Assembly: GCF_902499045.1 (NCBI RefSeq)
Contig: NZ_CABVPL010000008.1
Span: 124,001-188,000, forward strand
Direction of reading: 5' to 3'
Length of the DNA stretch: 64,000 nucleotides
From: Burkholderia latens
GTDB lineage: Bacteria > Pseudomonadota > Gammaproteobacteria > Burkholderiales > Burkholderiaceae
Shown here: piece by piece, positions 1 through 9,300 of the stretch
How positions within the stretch are numbered: the stretch's first letter is position 1
How the letters are laid out: every line of letters starts with the position of its first letter
Notes under the pieces: model-generated
Told to the model about the DNA's origin: nothing
Seen by the model: the letters and a program-made list of their open reading frames with translations, nothing else
Database searches by the model: none
Program-made: the position numbers and the translations under genes

Positions 1-755
1 GAGGCGCGGAGGAAACCGCAATTGATCCAAACAAGATTGCGACACGCAACTGGCTGACGGCTCAACTTGCCGGAGTTGCTGCGTTCCTCAACGACAACAA
101 AAAATGGGCAGACGAGCTTTGGTCGCAAAAATTTCGATTAGTGAAAGTCGTTCATAAGAATGCTGGGGAGAAATGGTACGTCGTGTTCTCCGGCAACCAG
201 AAGCTGCGTCAGCTTATGTCGGCAGCGCGATATGGTGTGCAGCATGAAAAGGTGCTGACAATCGCAGGAGGCGCCGGCAACGCCGCGTCACGCGCCGCCG
301 CCGCCAAGGAGGCCGTCAAAGGTGCATTCAAAAAGGCGGGGCGGATTGCGGTCGTGTTCACGATTGCGTTGGACATTGCCGAATGGCTGCGCGACTACGA
401 GCAGATCGATCATGAAGGCAAGCGCCGTAAACATGTCTCCGATCTGCTTGCGAAGATTTTTATTGATGTTACCAAGGCTGGATTGAATGCGGCCGTGACA
501 TCGATTGTGATCGGTCTGATTGTCGGATTCTTCGGTACTGCCGGTTTGCCCGTTTGGGGAATCGTGGTTGGCACCATCGTCGTTGCGTGTGCGGTGGGGT
601 ACGGTGTGGATTATTTAGACAAGAAGGCCCGTGCGTCCGAGATCGTTACTGCCGGCTTTAAATGGCTGGGCGAGTCGCTCCAAAGCGCGGCAACATACCT
701 CGAGAAGGCGATGCCGAAGGACTACGAGGGTTATCCGATGATGTTTACGCCCTGA
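1..755 (+). CDS. C-terminal part of a membrane-inserting protein, probable T6SS-linked toxin (5' end outside window)
   Basis: The reading frame is open from base 3 and runs off the left edge, so only the last 250 residues are visible. A GTG at 141 lies inside the frame and is not needed as a start. The visible part begins soluble and helical, then has an Ala-rich amphipathic stretch (about residues 95-112), a hydrophobic segment (113-128), and a hydrophobic hairpin (160-178 and 183-201) that resembles the membrane-inserting hairpin of pore-forming toxins. The tail is charged and soluble. Two polytopic membrane proteins follow at once, and T6SS genes lie 3.6 kb away on the other strand. That arrangement fits a membrane-damaging effector with inner-membrane immunity proteins, but this is inference. 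No PAAR, VgrG or MIX motif can be seen because the N-terminus is missing. Codon use is more AT-rich than in the genes right of 3.8 kb. Confidence 0.6.
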   Translation, partial: GAEETAIDPNKIATRNWLTAQLAGVAAFLNDNKKWADELWSQKFRLVKVVHKNAGEKWYVVFSGNQKLRQLMSAARYGVQHEKVLTIAGGAGNAASRAAAAKEAVKGAFKKAGRIAVVFTIALDIAEWLRDYEQIDHEGKRRKHVSDLLAKIFIDVTKAGLNAAVTSIVIGLIVGFFGTAGLPVWGIVVGTIVVACAVGYGVDYLDKKARASEIVTAGFKWLGESLQSAATYLEKAMPKDYEGYPMMFTP

Positions 756-781
756 CAACGCGTAACGCCCGAGAACTGATC

Positions 782-1543
782 ATGAAGAATATTTCGCAAC
801 CTCAATCAGACCACGTTCTGATAATACTGAAGAAAGCGGTTCCACTGGTTCTGGTGATGTCGCTTTTGGGGGCCACGCTGTCGTATGCAGCCTATTCTGA
901 TGACTTATCGGTATCGGCATGGCCCTGGAGGATTGGTGTTTTGGTCGCGGTGCTGAGTTGTGCGGGGCTGATTATTGTCTACGTCCGATACCGCGGCACG
1001 AATGATTTGTATGCGTATGGACTAGTCATGTCGATTGGTACCATTTCGACTTACTATTTTTTTGGAATATTCTGCTATTTCTGCTATTTTGCGTTCGCAC
1101 CGATGCCAGGCGTAGTGCGATGGCCGGGGTTGATTGGCGGGATCGCGCTTAACTTCGTTTGGGCAGTGGTGGTGCAGCGCAACGTGCGTCACACGGTCAA
1201 CACTACCCCGTTTCTCGACAAGGTTATCAAAGAGCGTGGCGAGGTGCTCGTCTACGACGTTCAACGTGGTTCTATAGAGTTCGATCGGTATCATCGCGAA
1301 ATGCATATTATGCCAAGAATTTTTAAATGTCTTGTCTTCGGGATTGCGCCGTTCTATTTGGTGCTGAATCGCTTGATTTTTTCCAACTTCGGCACTAACG
1401 GAGTGCTGTTATTTTTGGCGATATTCGGTATGCCCGTCGCGTTGCTGTTTGTCAGCTTGTTAGTGCGCAACTACGTTTTGATGATAGATGTGCCAAAGCG
1501 GATCGAGAAAGAACGTGGTAGGCGCGTATTGGTAGCCGGATAG
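782..1543 (+). CDS. Polytopic membrane protein, candidate immunity protein 1
   Basis: A 253-residue protein with about six hydrophobic segments (near residues 19-37, 50-67, 79-104, 113-130, 190-207 and 217-240) and a basic C-terminal tail ending RRVLVAG. I chose the ATG at 782 because it lies 26 bases after the upstream stop; the frame is open further upstream but would overlap the preceding gene. No catalytic motif is visible and I do not recognise a named family. Its C-terminal third resembles the next protein (FGMPVAL here, LGFPMAI there, with a matching basic tail), so the two are tandem paralogues. Standing directly after a membrane-inserting protein next to T6SS genes, it is best explained as an inner-membrane immunity protein. 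That role is inferred from context only. Confidence 0.65.
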   Translation: MKNISQPQSDHVLIILKKAVPLVLVMSLLGATLSYAAYSDDLSVSAWPWRIGVLVAVLSCAGLIIVYVRYRGTNDLYAYGLVMSIGTISTYYFFGIFCYFCYFAFAPMPGVVRWPGLIGGIALNFVWAVVVQRNVRHTVNTTPFLDKVIKERGEVLVYDVQRGSIEFDRYHREMHIMPRIFKCLVFGIAPFYLVLNRLIFSNFGTNGVLLFLAIFGMPVALLFVSLLVRNYVLMIDVPKRIEKERGRRVLVAG

Positions 1544-1626
1544 CACAAGTTTTCCTCATAACGACCGCTAAACTAAGGCGATGTAGAGACTGGTAGAGAA
1601 TGCAGCACTCGATCCTCGTATGAGTC

Positions 1627-2382
1627 ATGAAATCAGACGTTGACGACGGTTCGCCGATAGATTCGCACAGAAGTTTAGCGATGATCGAGTTGGCGATTGG
1701 TATGCTCGTGGCCGGAATCTATTACGTATTCTCGCAGCTACATGTGATGGCGGCTTGGGTGTGGAAGGTGGTGCTGGTCATGCAGTGCTTCGTGTCGATT
1801 GTGTTGTTTTTTCACTATTCGATGAACCGGCGGTCGCGAAGACTCTGGATCGAAGGCATCGTCTCGATGCTGGCGCTCGTTCCGTGGTTGATGATTGCAT
1901 TTGTTTGGTTGTTCTACCTGTTGTATATCCCGATGTCTGCCTTCCCGAAGGTTTCGCTGGTGGTGGTATGCTTTATCACTATCGGCTGGTATGCAAGCAC
2001 GGTTTATTCGGATTTTCGGCGCGCAGCTAAGAAAGAGGCGGTTGTGAATGCGATTTACTATGATGATGGCAATAATCTGGTTTTTCGTCATTCGTGTGGT
2101 GGATACATCGATCTGTTGACGTCAAGAACCCCTTTTAAAGGTTCATTGATTTCGGTGATTATTTGCTTGATGCCTTTTGCTGCGATGATCGGGTCTAATA
2201 CAAAATATATTCTGGGGGGGACTGTTGGGGCGCACGTGTTGTGTATCGTTTTGTCGCTCCTGGGGTTTCCAATGGCTATTTCGATTGTTGGGAATTCATA
2301 TGTGAAGGCTATATTTTTCAGAGTGTATTTGCCGTTGAAGCTCGAGCGTCGGACTGGCAAGAAAGTCATTCTTGCGCGGTGA
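1627..2382 (+). CDS. Polytopic membrane protein, candidate immunity protein 2 (paralogue of the previous gene)
   Basis: A 251-residue protein with a short polar N-terminus and about six hydrophobic segments, ending in a basic tail (KKVILAR). The layout copies the preceding protein: four N-terminal helices, a soluble loop of roughly 50 residues, two C-terminal helices, then the basic tail. The ATG at 1627 has only a weak ribosome site; an ATG at 1681 would trim 18 polar residues and is possible. It follows the first copy by 83 bases in the same direction, so the three genes probably form one unit. Base composition is clearly AT-richer than the chromosomal backbone. Function is unknown; duplicated immunity to the upstream toxin, or protection against a rival variant of it, are the readings I favour. 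Confidence 0.62.
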   Translation: MKSDVDDGSPIDSHRSLAMIELAIGMLVAGIYYVFSQLHVMAAWVWKVVLVMQCFVSIVLFFHYSMNRRSRRLWIEGIVSMLALVPWLMIAFVWLFYLLYIPMSAFPKVSLVVVCFITIGWYASTVYSDFRRAAKKEAVVNAIYYDDGNNLVFRHSCGGYIDLLTSRTPFKGSLISVIICLMPFAAMIGSNTKYILGGTVGAHVLCIVLSLLGFPMAISIVGNSYVKAIFFRVYLPLKLERRTGKKVILAR

Positions 2383-2857
2383 AGTGACGCGTTCGCTGCG
2401 AGTTGTCTGATGCTGTTGGTGTGACCGGCTCTGACCGCCGGTCCCATAAGAGGTTTCGAGCAGGTCCGGAGCATCGCAGTGCCTTTCCAAACTGACCGAG
2501 CAACGAACCAAATTTTCTGGATTACTTTAAACAGCGGGCGATTAGCGAATGGACGATCCGGGGGCTGCGTAGTACGTGCGTAAGTCAAGACCAGCTCTGT
2601 CAGTCAGGGGAAGGACAGGTCCGAAATTGCTTGGCCATCGCTTCATCAAGGACCGTGGTCGGCCCGAAGCAGCTGGATCGCCAACTCCGAAGTGGATGCT
2701 CAATGACACACTGATTTCCCGAACATCGCTTGCCGTTGCAAACTACTTTCCGGCGCTTAAAAGCTTGCGACTTCTCGAAGTAGCGCATATGTCGAAGCAA
2801 CGCGTAAGCTAATGCGTCGTGATCGTTTTTTTTGCTGTCTTAATGAGGCTAAAGTGA
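2383..2857. other. Intergenic stretch without a convincing gene
   Basis: About 475 bases between the second candidate immunity gene and the next membrane protein. Short frames exist on both strands but none has a ribosome site or protein-like composition. An inverted repeat (2423-2428 with 2438-2443) has no U-tract, so I do not call it a terminator. The stretch probably holds the promoter of the gene starting at 2858. Confidence 0.5.
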
Positions 2858-3544
2858 ATGAGTGCAGATCTGCAGTCGATGTTGGCCGGGGCCCGACGAG
2901 CCGCTATCGAAAGAGGCGAAAAGGAGTACAAGCTGCAATGCGATGTCTTCGACTCTGCCGACCGAAAGGCCCAGGGAACGACAACGATTGCCGGAGCCTT
3001 GCTCGCAGCGGACCTGGGCTTTGTCGCAAAGCTCACTGATACGCCTAGCCCCCTAGCAATCATTATCCTGCTTATGATAACGGGAGCTCTCGGGTGCAGC
3101 GTCCTCATGGCGTTGTGGGCGTTGTACGCGCGTGATTCAGACGTCCCCGCGACCGGTAACGAATGTGAGCCCGGCTACTCGAAGTTGATTTCACGGACTT
3201 CGACTGAGAACTTCGCGACCGCAGAAGCCGAGCTGCTGGACTTCGTCATCGGAAAGCTGAAGAAGGCAAACGAATCTGTAACGACGGTCGCGGCAACCAA
3301 AGCGAATTGGGTTCATCGTTCTCAGCACGCACTTTTCTTAGCTGCGGCCGCAACTATAGTACTTACGACGCTTTTGATTTTTAATCCAAAACTGCTGACG
3401 CTTGCCACAACCGTTCAGGTAACGGCGGCCCCAGCGGCGCATGCTGCGACGAACGTTCCTGCCTCGGTCGCAACTGGCTCAGTTCCGGCGGCATCGTCCC
3501 CATCCGCATCGATTTCGGCCCCACCGATTTCAATGAAGCATTGA
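2858..3544 (+). CDS. Orphan membrane protein with three hydrophobic helices; SLATT/Pycsar-TM-like architecture
   Basis: A 228-residue protein. It starts with a charged helix (residues 1-35) leading into an FDSADRKAQ segment, then a weak hydrophobic helix (about 44-62), a strong one (66-91), a soluble helical region (95-150), a third strong helix (about 154-176), and a low-complexity Ala/Pro/Ser tail of about 50 residues. A charged helix followed by a D-x-K-A-like motif at the entry to a helical hairpin resembles the membrane effectors of Pycsar and SLATT-type nucleotide-signalling defence systems. I see no cyclase or nucleotidyltransferase beside it, so that link is tentative. A GAGG lies 13 bases before the ATG. 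It is the last gene of the AT-richer left segment and could equally be an unrelated small membrane protein. Confidence 0.55.
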   Translation: MSADLQSMLAGARRAAIERGEKEYKLQCDVFDSADRKAQGTTTIAGALLAADLGFVAKLTDTPSPLAIIILLMITGALGCSVLMALWALYARDSDVPATGNECEPGYSKLISRTSTENFATAEAELLDFVIGKLKKANESVTTVAATKANWVHRSQHALFLAAAATIVLTTLLIFNPKLLTLATTVQVTAAPAAHAATNVPASVATGSVPAASSPSASISAPPISMKH

Positions 3545-3801
3545 TCTGCCAATCGCTCTGGCTGCGCGCCTAAAAAGGGCCAAAAGCCTTTCAGTTTGCG
3601 CTTGGCTTATCCACACGGGGAGTCGAGGCGGTTGCCGACAATTTGGCTGGCAACGGCGGACGACCGCTTTAGGCCGTATGAGTTAGATGATCGGGCGCTG
3701 CCTGTTTAGTCTGGTCCAGCTTTATATACGTTACGGCGATCAGCCGCCGCGCATGGATGGGCGCAGCCCACGGCGATCCGATACCATCCCGCCCATCCGC
3801 A
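3545..3801. other. Intergenic boundary between foreign-looking segment and T6SS cluster
   Basis: About 257 bases between two convergent genes. No protein-coding frame is convincing. The change from moderate to high G+C coding sequence happens around here, so this is a plausible junction of the left segment with the chromosomal T6SS locus. I found no obvious direct repeat or tRNA that would mark an attachment site. Confidence 0.4.
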
Positions 3802-4377
3802 TCACCAACCACTAACGCGGTTCCGTGCACGCCGCGCTTTCCGCTTCGCCGCGGTTTTTCTGCGATCCTCGATCCACGGCAGCATCGAAATGCTTGCCGC
3901 AGACAGCATCAACCCGGCGACCAGAGCAAACAGGCCAAACGCCATTTCACGCACCCAGGCCCCACCCTCAACCGCCTCGTTGCGCCGGGCAATGCCCGGA
4001 AACATCGGCGAAACGCGCAGGTCATCGTTCGCGGCCGCGCGGCAATACGTCTTCGTGAGGACGGCGAATTGTTCGCGGCTGATGTTCGAGGCGGCCGAAC
4101 GCGAATACACCTGCGACCCGGCGGGCTGCCACGTCGTCTCGTACTGCCGCGTCTGCCCCATGTCATAGCGGAACACGGCGTGCGCCTCCCATGTCGCATC
4201 GGATTTGCCGTATCGCAGAGACACCTCACATCGCTCGACAACCGCAGGGACGTGAGGCCACGCACGAGCGCGAACGAGGATGGCGGAATTGATCGTGCCG
4301 GTTATACCCACCAGCACGAAGACAGCCGCAACGAACAGAAGAATGGCCGACCACAAGCAGCGCATTGCGTATTTCAC
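3802..4377 (-). CDS. DUF3592-family membrane protein
   Basis: A 191-residue protein with an N-terminal membrane helix (about residues 8-31), a central soluble domain of about 100 residues, a second helix (about 145-168), and a very basic C-terminus. The central pattern (HVPAVVERCEVS, then an AHAVFRYDM strand and an ETTW strand) is typical of DUF3592 proteins, which are bitopic membrane proteins of unknown function. It ends the leftward T6SS gene series, 35 bases downstream of the OmpA-like gene, and may be co-transcribed with it. Whether it takes part in secretion is not known. Confidence 0.75.
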   Translation of the reverse strand: MKYAMRCLWSAILLFVAAVFVLVGITGTINSAILVRARAWPHVPAVVERCEVSLRYGKSDATWEAHAVFRYDMGQTRQYETTWQPAGSQVYSRSAASNISREQFAVLTKTYCRAAANDDLRVSPMFPGIARRNEAVEGGAWVREMAFGLFALVAGLMLSAASISMLPWIEDRRKTAAKRKARRARNRVSGW

Positions 4378-4412
4378 TGGAATGGCTGAAATCAGTCGTC
4401 CCCGATCCCCGC

Positions 4413-5381
4413 CTACTGCCCCACCCGAAACTCGATCCTTCGATTCCTCGCCCGCCCCTCCGCCGTATCATTCGGCGCAATCGGCTGATCCGGCCCGACC
4501 CCGGTAGTGGTCATCTGCTGCGGCGGAATGCTCTTCGTGATCAGATACCCCTTCACCGCATCCGCGCGCGCCTGGCTCAGCGCGATGTTCGACGTCCGGT
4601 TCCCCGAGTTGTCGGTATGCCCGATGATGTCGACCGTGCGGTTCTGCAGCTTCGACAGCGCGGCCGCCATCTGATCGAGAATCTGCTTGCCTTGCGGCGT
4701 GAGCGTCGCGCTGCCGGTCTCGAACTCGATCGTGCGGTTGGCGAGCGTCTGGTCGAGCAGCCCCTGCTCGGACGCCGACACGCGCAGCCCGTTCTTGATC
4801 GTATACGTCGGGTTCAGCGTGTTCGCCATGTCGCTCGCAAGCTGCTGGCGTTGCGCCTCGTTGTGCACCTCGCCCTTCATCTCGATCTGCGTGCCGTTGA
4901 TCTTCAACTGCCCCTTGCTGATCTGCTTCAGCTGCGCGCCCAGCAGCTTCTGCACGTTCGCGCTCCAGTTCGGCGGCGTCGCGACGTCGCCGACTTCGAT
5001 CTGGTCGACCACGTTGGCCGCGCCGTACGTATCGCGCAGCTTCTGCAGCACCGCCGCCTTCGTCGCCTCGTCGGGCACCTTGCCGCCGACCACCACCTGG
5101 CCGGGCGCCGCGTTCGCGGGCGGCGGCGTGAGCGTGCCGGCCGTGCCGTGCACCACCGTGCCGGACGCCGTGCCCGGTGCGCCGCCGGCATTCGGCGTAG
5201 CGGGCAGCGCCGCGGTCGCGACCGTGCCGTTGCCGACCGGCGTGACGGTTGCGCCGCCGGTGTTCTGCGCGTAGGCCGCGCCGCCGCCGACGAGGCCGGC
5301 AGCGAGAAGGGCGGCGACGAAGGACGAGACGCGCGGGTAGCGCGGAAAGCGCATGCGTCGAACATGAATCGTGCGTTGCAT
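4413..5381 (-). CDS. OmpA-family peptidoglycan-binding protein of the T6SS locus
   Basis: A 322-residue secreted protein. The chosen ATG at 5381 has a GGAGG seven to eight bases upstream and follows the tagF stop by only four bases; upstream in-frame starts would overlap tagF. It begins with a basic n-region and a hydrophobic core ending AAYAQ, a signal peptide. The middle carries two BON-like repeats, and the last 120 residues are an OmpA C-terminal domain (FETGSATLTPQG, IIGHTDNSG, then SQARADAVKGYL and NRRIEF) that binds peptidoglycan. In T6SS loci such proteins anchor the membrane complex to the cell wall. Overlap and spacing with tagF and tssM indicate one operon. Confidence 0.88.
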   Translation of the reverse strand: MQRTIHVRRMRFPRYPRVSSFVAALLAAGLVGGGAAYAQNTGGATVTPVGNGTVATAALPATPNAGGAPGTASGTVVHGTAGTLTPPPANAAPGQVVVGGKVPDEATKAAVLQKLRDTYGAANVVDQIEVGDVATPPNWSANVQKLLGAQLKQISKGQLKINGTQIEMKGEVHNEAQRQQLASDMANTLNPTYTIKNGLRVSASEQGLLDQTLANRTIEFETGSATLTPQGKQILDQMAAALSKLQNRTVDIIGHTDNSGNRTSNIALSQARADAVKGYLITKSIPPQQMTTTGVGPDQPIAPNDTAEGRARNRRIEFRVGQ

Positions 5382-5385
5382 CGCG

Positions 5386-6375
5386 TCAGCCTCCGATGAA
5401 CGCTTCGCGGAACGCGTCGATGGCGACGCGCAGCGACAGTTGCGGTTGGTCGAGGTAGCTGACGAGCTTGCTGACCTGCGGATCATTTTGCGCATGGGCG
5501 TCGATCCACTCGGGATCGTCGATGTCGATGTTGTGGGCGGCGTAAGTCTGCGGGTCGACGACGCTCAGCAGCGTCTTCGACGACGCGCCGTTGAAGCCGA
5601 TGATCAGTCGTTCGCGCTCGGCGATGGTGCCGATGAAGATCGCGAGCTCGAAGTCGGCCTGCGCGACGAACGGCGTGATGAGTTCGAGCCAGAACGCGGC
5701 GACGAGGCTGCGGTAGAACGGATCGACGGGCAGCGGCAGCGTGAGGCCGCGCTCGATGTGCGACGAGCCGCTCTGCATCACGGGCCGCAGCAGCGAGCCG
5801 AGCGCGAGCATCGCGCCGCGCAGCCGCACCGGATGACCGCTTTCGAGCAGCATCTGCTGCAGCCCGTACAGCGACTGGTGTTCGACGAAATCGTTGAAGG
5901 TGCCGTCATGCGACGTGCCGGGGCCGCCGACGTCGATCGGCACCTGCGTGTCGCCGAGCGCCTGCAGCGCGCCGGGCGGCTCCTCCTTCGCGAGCAGCGC
6001 CGGCATCTGTGCGGCAACGCGCGACCACAGCCGCGCGAACGCGAGCGGGCTGCGCGCGAGGAACGCGAGCGGCCGCTCGACTTCGAGCGCGGTCGCGCCG
6101 AGGAACGGGAAGCGGCGCATCGACACGTCATGGCTCGCGACCATGTGGCCCGCGATCGCGAGCTTGCTGCGCGAGCCGAGGAACGCGAAATGCATCGGCT
6201 TCGCATCCTCGTAGACGATCTTCCACCGCGGATCCTCCGCGAGAAGCTCGAGCGCCTGCGCGATCCAGCGATCGAGCGTCTGCAGCAGCTGCGGATTGTG
6301 CGCGCTCTTCACGAAGTCGCCGCGCGACGGAATCTTGCCGAAGTAGGCGATCTGCGCCTGAACGGTTTGCGTCAT
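5386..6375 (-). CDS. tagF: T6SS-associated protein TagF
   Basis: A 329-residue protein starting YFGKIPSRGDFV after a short leader, the hallmark of the TagF family (DUF2094). In Pseudomonas aeruginosa TagF represses T6SS activity after translation; in some bacteria it is fused to the phosphatase PppA, but here it stands alone. The ATG at 6375 overlaps the tssM stop in an ATGA, so translation is probably coupled. The frame stays open far upstream on this strand, but only inside tssM, so the overlapped ATG is the sensible start. The position between tssM and the OmpA-like gene supports a T6SS regulatory role in the cytoplasm. Confidence 0.92.
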   Translation of the reverse strand: MTQTVQAQIAYFGKIPSRGDFVKSAHNPQLLQTLDRWIAQALELLAEDPRWKIVYEDAKPMHFAFLGSRSKLAIAGHMVASHDVSMRRFPFLGATALEVERPLAFLARSPLAFARLWSRVAAQMPALLAKEEPPGALQALGDTQVPIDVGGPGTSHDGTFNDFVEHQSLYGLQQMLLESGHPVRLRGAMLALGSLLRPVMQSGSSHIERGLTLPLPVDPFYRSLVAAFWLELITPFVAQADFELAIFIGTIAERERLIIGFNGASSKTLLSVVDPQTYAAHNIDIDDPEWIDAHAQNDPQVSKLVSYLDQPQLSLRVAIDAFREAFIGG

Positions 6376-9300
6376 TGCGCCCCCTGTGCATTCGTTGCGG
6401 CGGTGGCCGTGACGGCCGGTGCCGTGGCCGGCGCGCCGGTGCCGGCCTGCGTCGCGTTCTGCGCGGCGCCCGCGCTCGCGTCGGCGACCGACGACGGCAG
6501 CTGCAGGCCGCGCAGGCTCTGCTGCTGCGGCTGATCGCCGCCGCCGGTCGGCTGCGACGTGCTGATGATGCGCATCGTCACCGACACGTTCACGCTGCCC
6601 TGTGCCCACGTCAGGTCGAAGGTGCCGTCCGGACGGCGCTTGCGCTGCGCCGAGTTGATCAGCTTCTCGAGCCCGTAGCGGCCCGGCTCGTTGACGAGTT
6701 GCACGGTGCGGCCGTCGAAGGTCGTCGCGGACAGCGTCGCGCCCGGCGAGCCCTGCGGGTTCGGCCACACGAAGTTGGTCCACTGCGGCGGCGTGTTGCG
6801 GTAGCGCAGCTGCTGGCCGTCGATCGCGATCGTGTACTCGGTCGTACCGGTGCTCGGCTGCGGCAGGATCTGGAACACGGTCTGCGGTTCGGCCGCCGCG
6901 GCTGCACCGCCCGCGGCGCCGCCGGCGAGCGGCGCGACCCAGCGCGCGAAGCCGTTCGTGAAGTCGGGCGTGAGGCCGATACCCATGTCGCCCCACGTGC
7001 GCGCGGCGAGCGTGTCGCCGCGGCGCACCGCGAGCGGGCCCAGCGTCGTGCTGACGAACTTCGCGATCGCGCCGTCCGGGCCGAACACCTGCGCGATTTC
7101 ACCGGCGCCGGCTTCGACCTTCGCGTTCGCGGCGAACGGGTACTTGGTCGCGAGCGAGTTCTGGAACGGCTGGTAGACCTGCGCGTTCCACACCTTGTTC
7201 ACTTCGGCGCTGGCCGGCTGGATCACCACCGAGAACGCCTGCATCAGCGGGCGCACCAGCAGCGGACGCAGCGACTTGCGTTGCGAATCGGTGAGGCCGG
7301 TCAGCATCTGCTCGTCGACGAACTTCAGCGAATCGGCGAGCTCCGAGCCGTTGCCGTCGAGTGTCTGCTGCATCAGCTGGCGCGCGCCGGGGCCGGGGTC
7401 GCCCTGGTTCTTGATCACGTTGAAGCGCGTGCGGACCTTCGACAGCGAATCCATGTAGCCCTTGAGCATCGACGTGCCGTCGTGCGTCGCGACGATCCGC
7501 GCGAGCCCGATGAACTCCTGGCCGATCGGGCCCATCGGCACCTCGGCCGGATTGCCGTTGATGTCGATGTTCGCGGCCGCCATCTGGCCGGCCTGCGAGC
7601 GCGTGAACAACTGCTTCACCCAGTTCACGACGCCCGTCTGCGCCTTCTTGATCGCGACGTTCGCGAGCGACGGGTTGTCCCACGACGTCTGGTCGTACGC
7701 GGTCTCCAGAACCTTGCGGATCGGCGAATCCTGCGGATCGCCGAGGCGGTTCATTCCATCGACGGCCTGCCCGAAACTCGTGAAGCCCTGCACCGCGATG
7801 CCCTGCATGAACTTCTGCCAGTGCTGCGCGTATTCGGTCTTGTACATGCCGACGAGCGTCTTCTGGATCTGCTCGGGGCTGCCTTCCAGCGTCAGGTCGT
7901 CCTGCGTCGACGTGTTCAGCACCCAGTCCTTCGCCTGCAATTCCTTGGTGGCCGCGTCGCGGATCGCAGGCTGCACGTAGTCGAACCAGGCTTCGCGCGT
8001 GAACGTGCCCGGGATCGCGTAGCTGCCTGCGATCAGCCCCTGGTTGCCGTCGCCGACGATGCGCGCGATGGTCATCGGCGCGAAGCGGGTCGACGCGCGC
8101 GCCTTGATTTCCTCGTAGACGCGCTGGCGGGCCGGCATCCCGCGCACCACGCGGCGCAGGTTCTCGCGGGTCTGGTCGACGAGCGCGAGGTTCGCGTCGA
8201 TCATCGGCCAGTCGTTGTCGTTCACGCGCGACAGATAGAACGAGATCATCCGCTCGGCGCTCTTGATCATCTCGTCGCGCGGCATGTTGCCGCGATTCGT
8301 CTCGAGCCAGCCGCGCCAGAAGCGGGCGAGCTGGTCGGTCAGATGCGCCTGTTCGACGTGACGCTTGTCCGACAGCATCAGATACGTCTTCAGCGCGTTG
8401 TACGCATCCTGCACGTTGGTCGGCGACGCGTCGCTGTACAAGCCGCCTTGCGGTGCGGCCGGCTGTTGCGGCGCGGCGGCCGTCGCGGCGGAGGCGCCTT
8501 GCGCAGCGCCGGCGCCGCCGAGCGTCGCGGCGCCCGGCGGGTTCGTCGACACCGGAATCGCGCCGCCCTGCACCGCGCCCGATTCGGGCGGGCGCGTCAT
8601 CGGCACGAGCTGTTCGGGGTGCGCGTTCACGTCCTTCATGAACGACGCGAGGTTCTGCGAGACCGGCGCGAGCAGGATCTGGCGCACGCCGTTGTAGTAC
8701 TCGGTCAGCAGATGCTGTTCGAGCCGGTCGCCCTGATACAGGCCGAGCGACACCGACATCGGCTTGTCGCGGCGGAACTGTTCGAGCTGCTCGATCCGGT
8801 CTTCGAGGATATCCATCGCCTGCAGGCGCGACTGCAGGTCGTTGCGGCCCTGCTGCAGGCGCGTGACGTTGTCGAGGTCGGCCTGCACGTTCGCGACGAG
8901 CTGCTGGTTGCCGATCGTCGACCAGGTCCAGCCGCCGAGCGCGAGCGCGAGCGCCGCGACGAAGCCGAAGAAGGTCGCGTAGCGCAGCCGCGTCTTGGTC
9001 GGGCTCGCGAACTGGCGCACGGTCTGGCGGTCCGCGAAGATCACTTTCGAGAACAGGTCGCGCAGGAAGAAACCGTTCTTCGAGAACGCGCTGTGCGGCT
9101 TCGGCAGCGCGCTCGCGTCGAGGCCGAAGCGGTGCGCGATGCGCTGCGCGGCCGCGCTGTTGGTTTCCCCTTCCTGCAGCGCGCTGGTGAAGTAGAAACC
9201 GCGGAAGATCGGCTTGTACTGGAACGGGTTGTTCTCGAACAGCGTCGCGAGGAACGCGCGCAGCGACGGCTTGATCGTGGAGAATTCGAGCGGGAAGCTC

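Noticed and set aside
2423-2443. Hairpin GACCGG/CCGGTC as terminator of the candidate immunity genes
   Set aside because: Short stem, nine-base loop and no U-tract.
2576-2812. 78-codon frame in the left intergenic region
   Set aside because: No ribosome site, no recognisable pattern, and a competing frame on the other strand of similar length.
4413-5495. Longer start for the OmpA-like protein (5495)
   Set aside because: It would place 38 Ser/Arg-rich residues before the signal peptide and overlap tagF; the GGAGG fits 5381.
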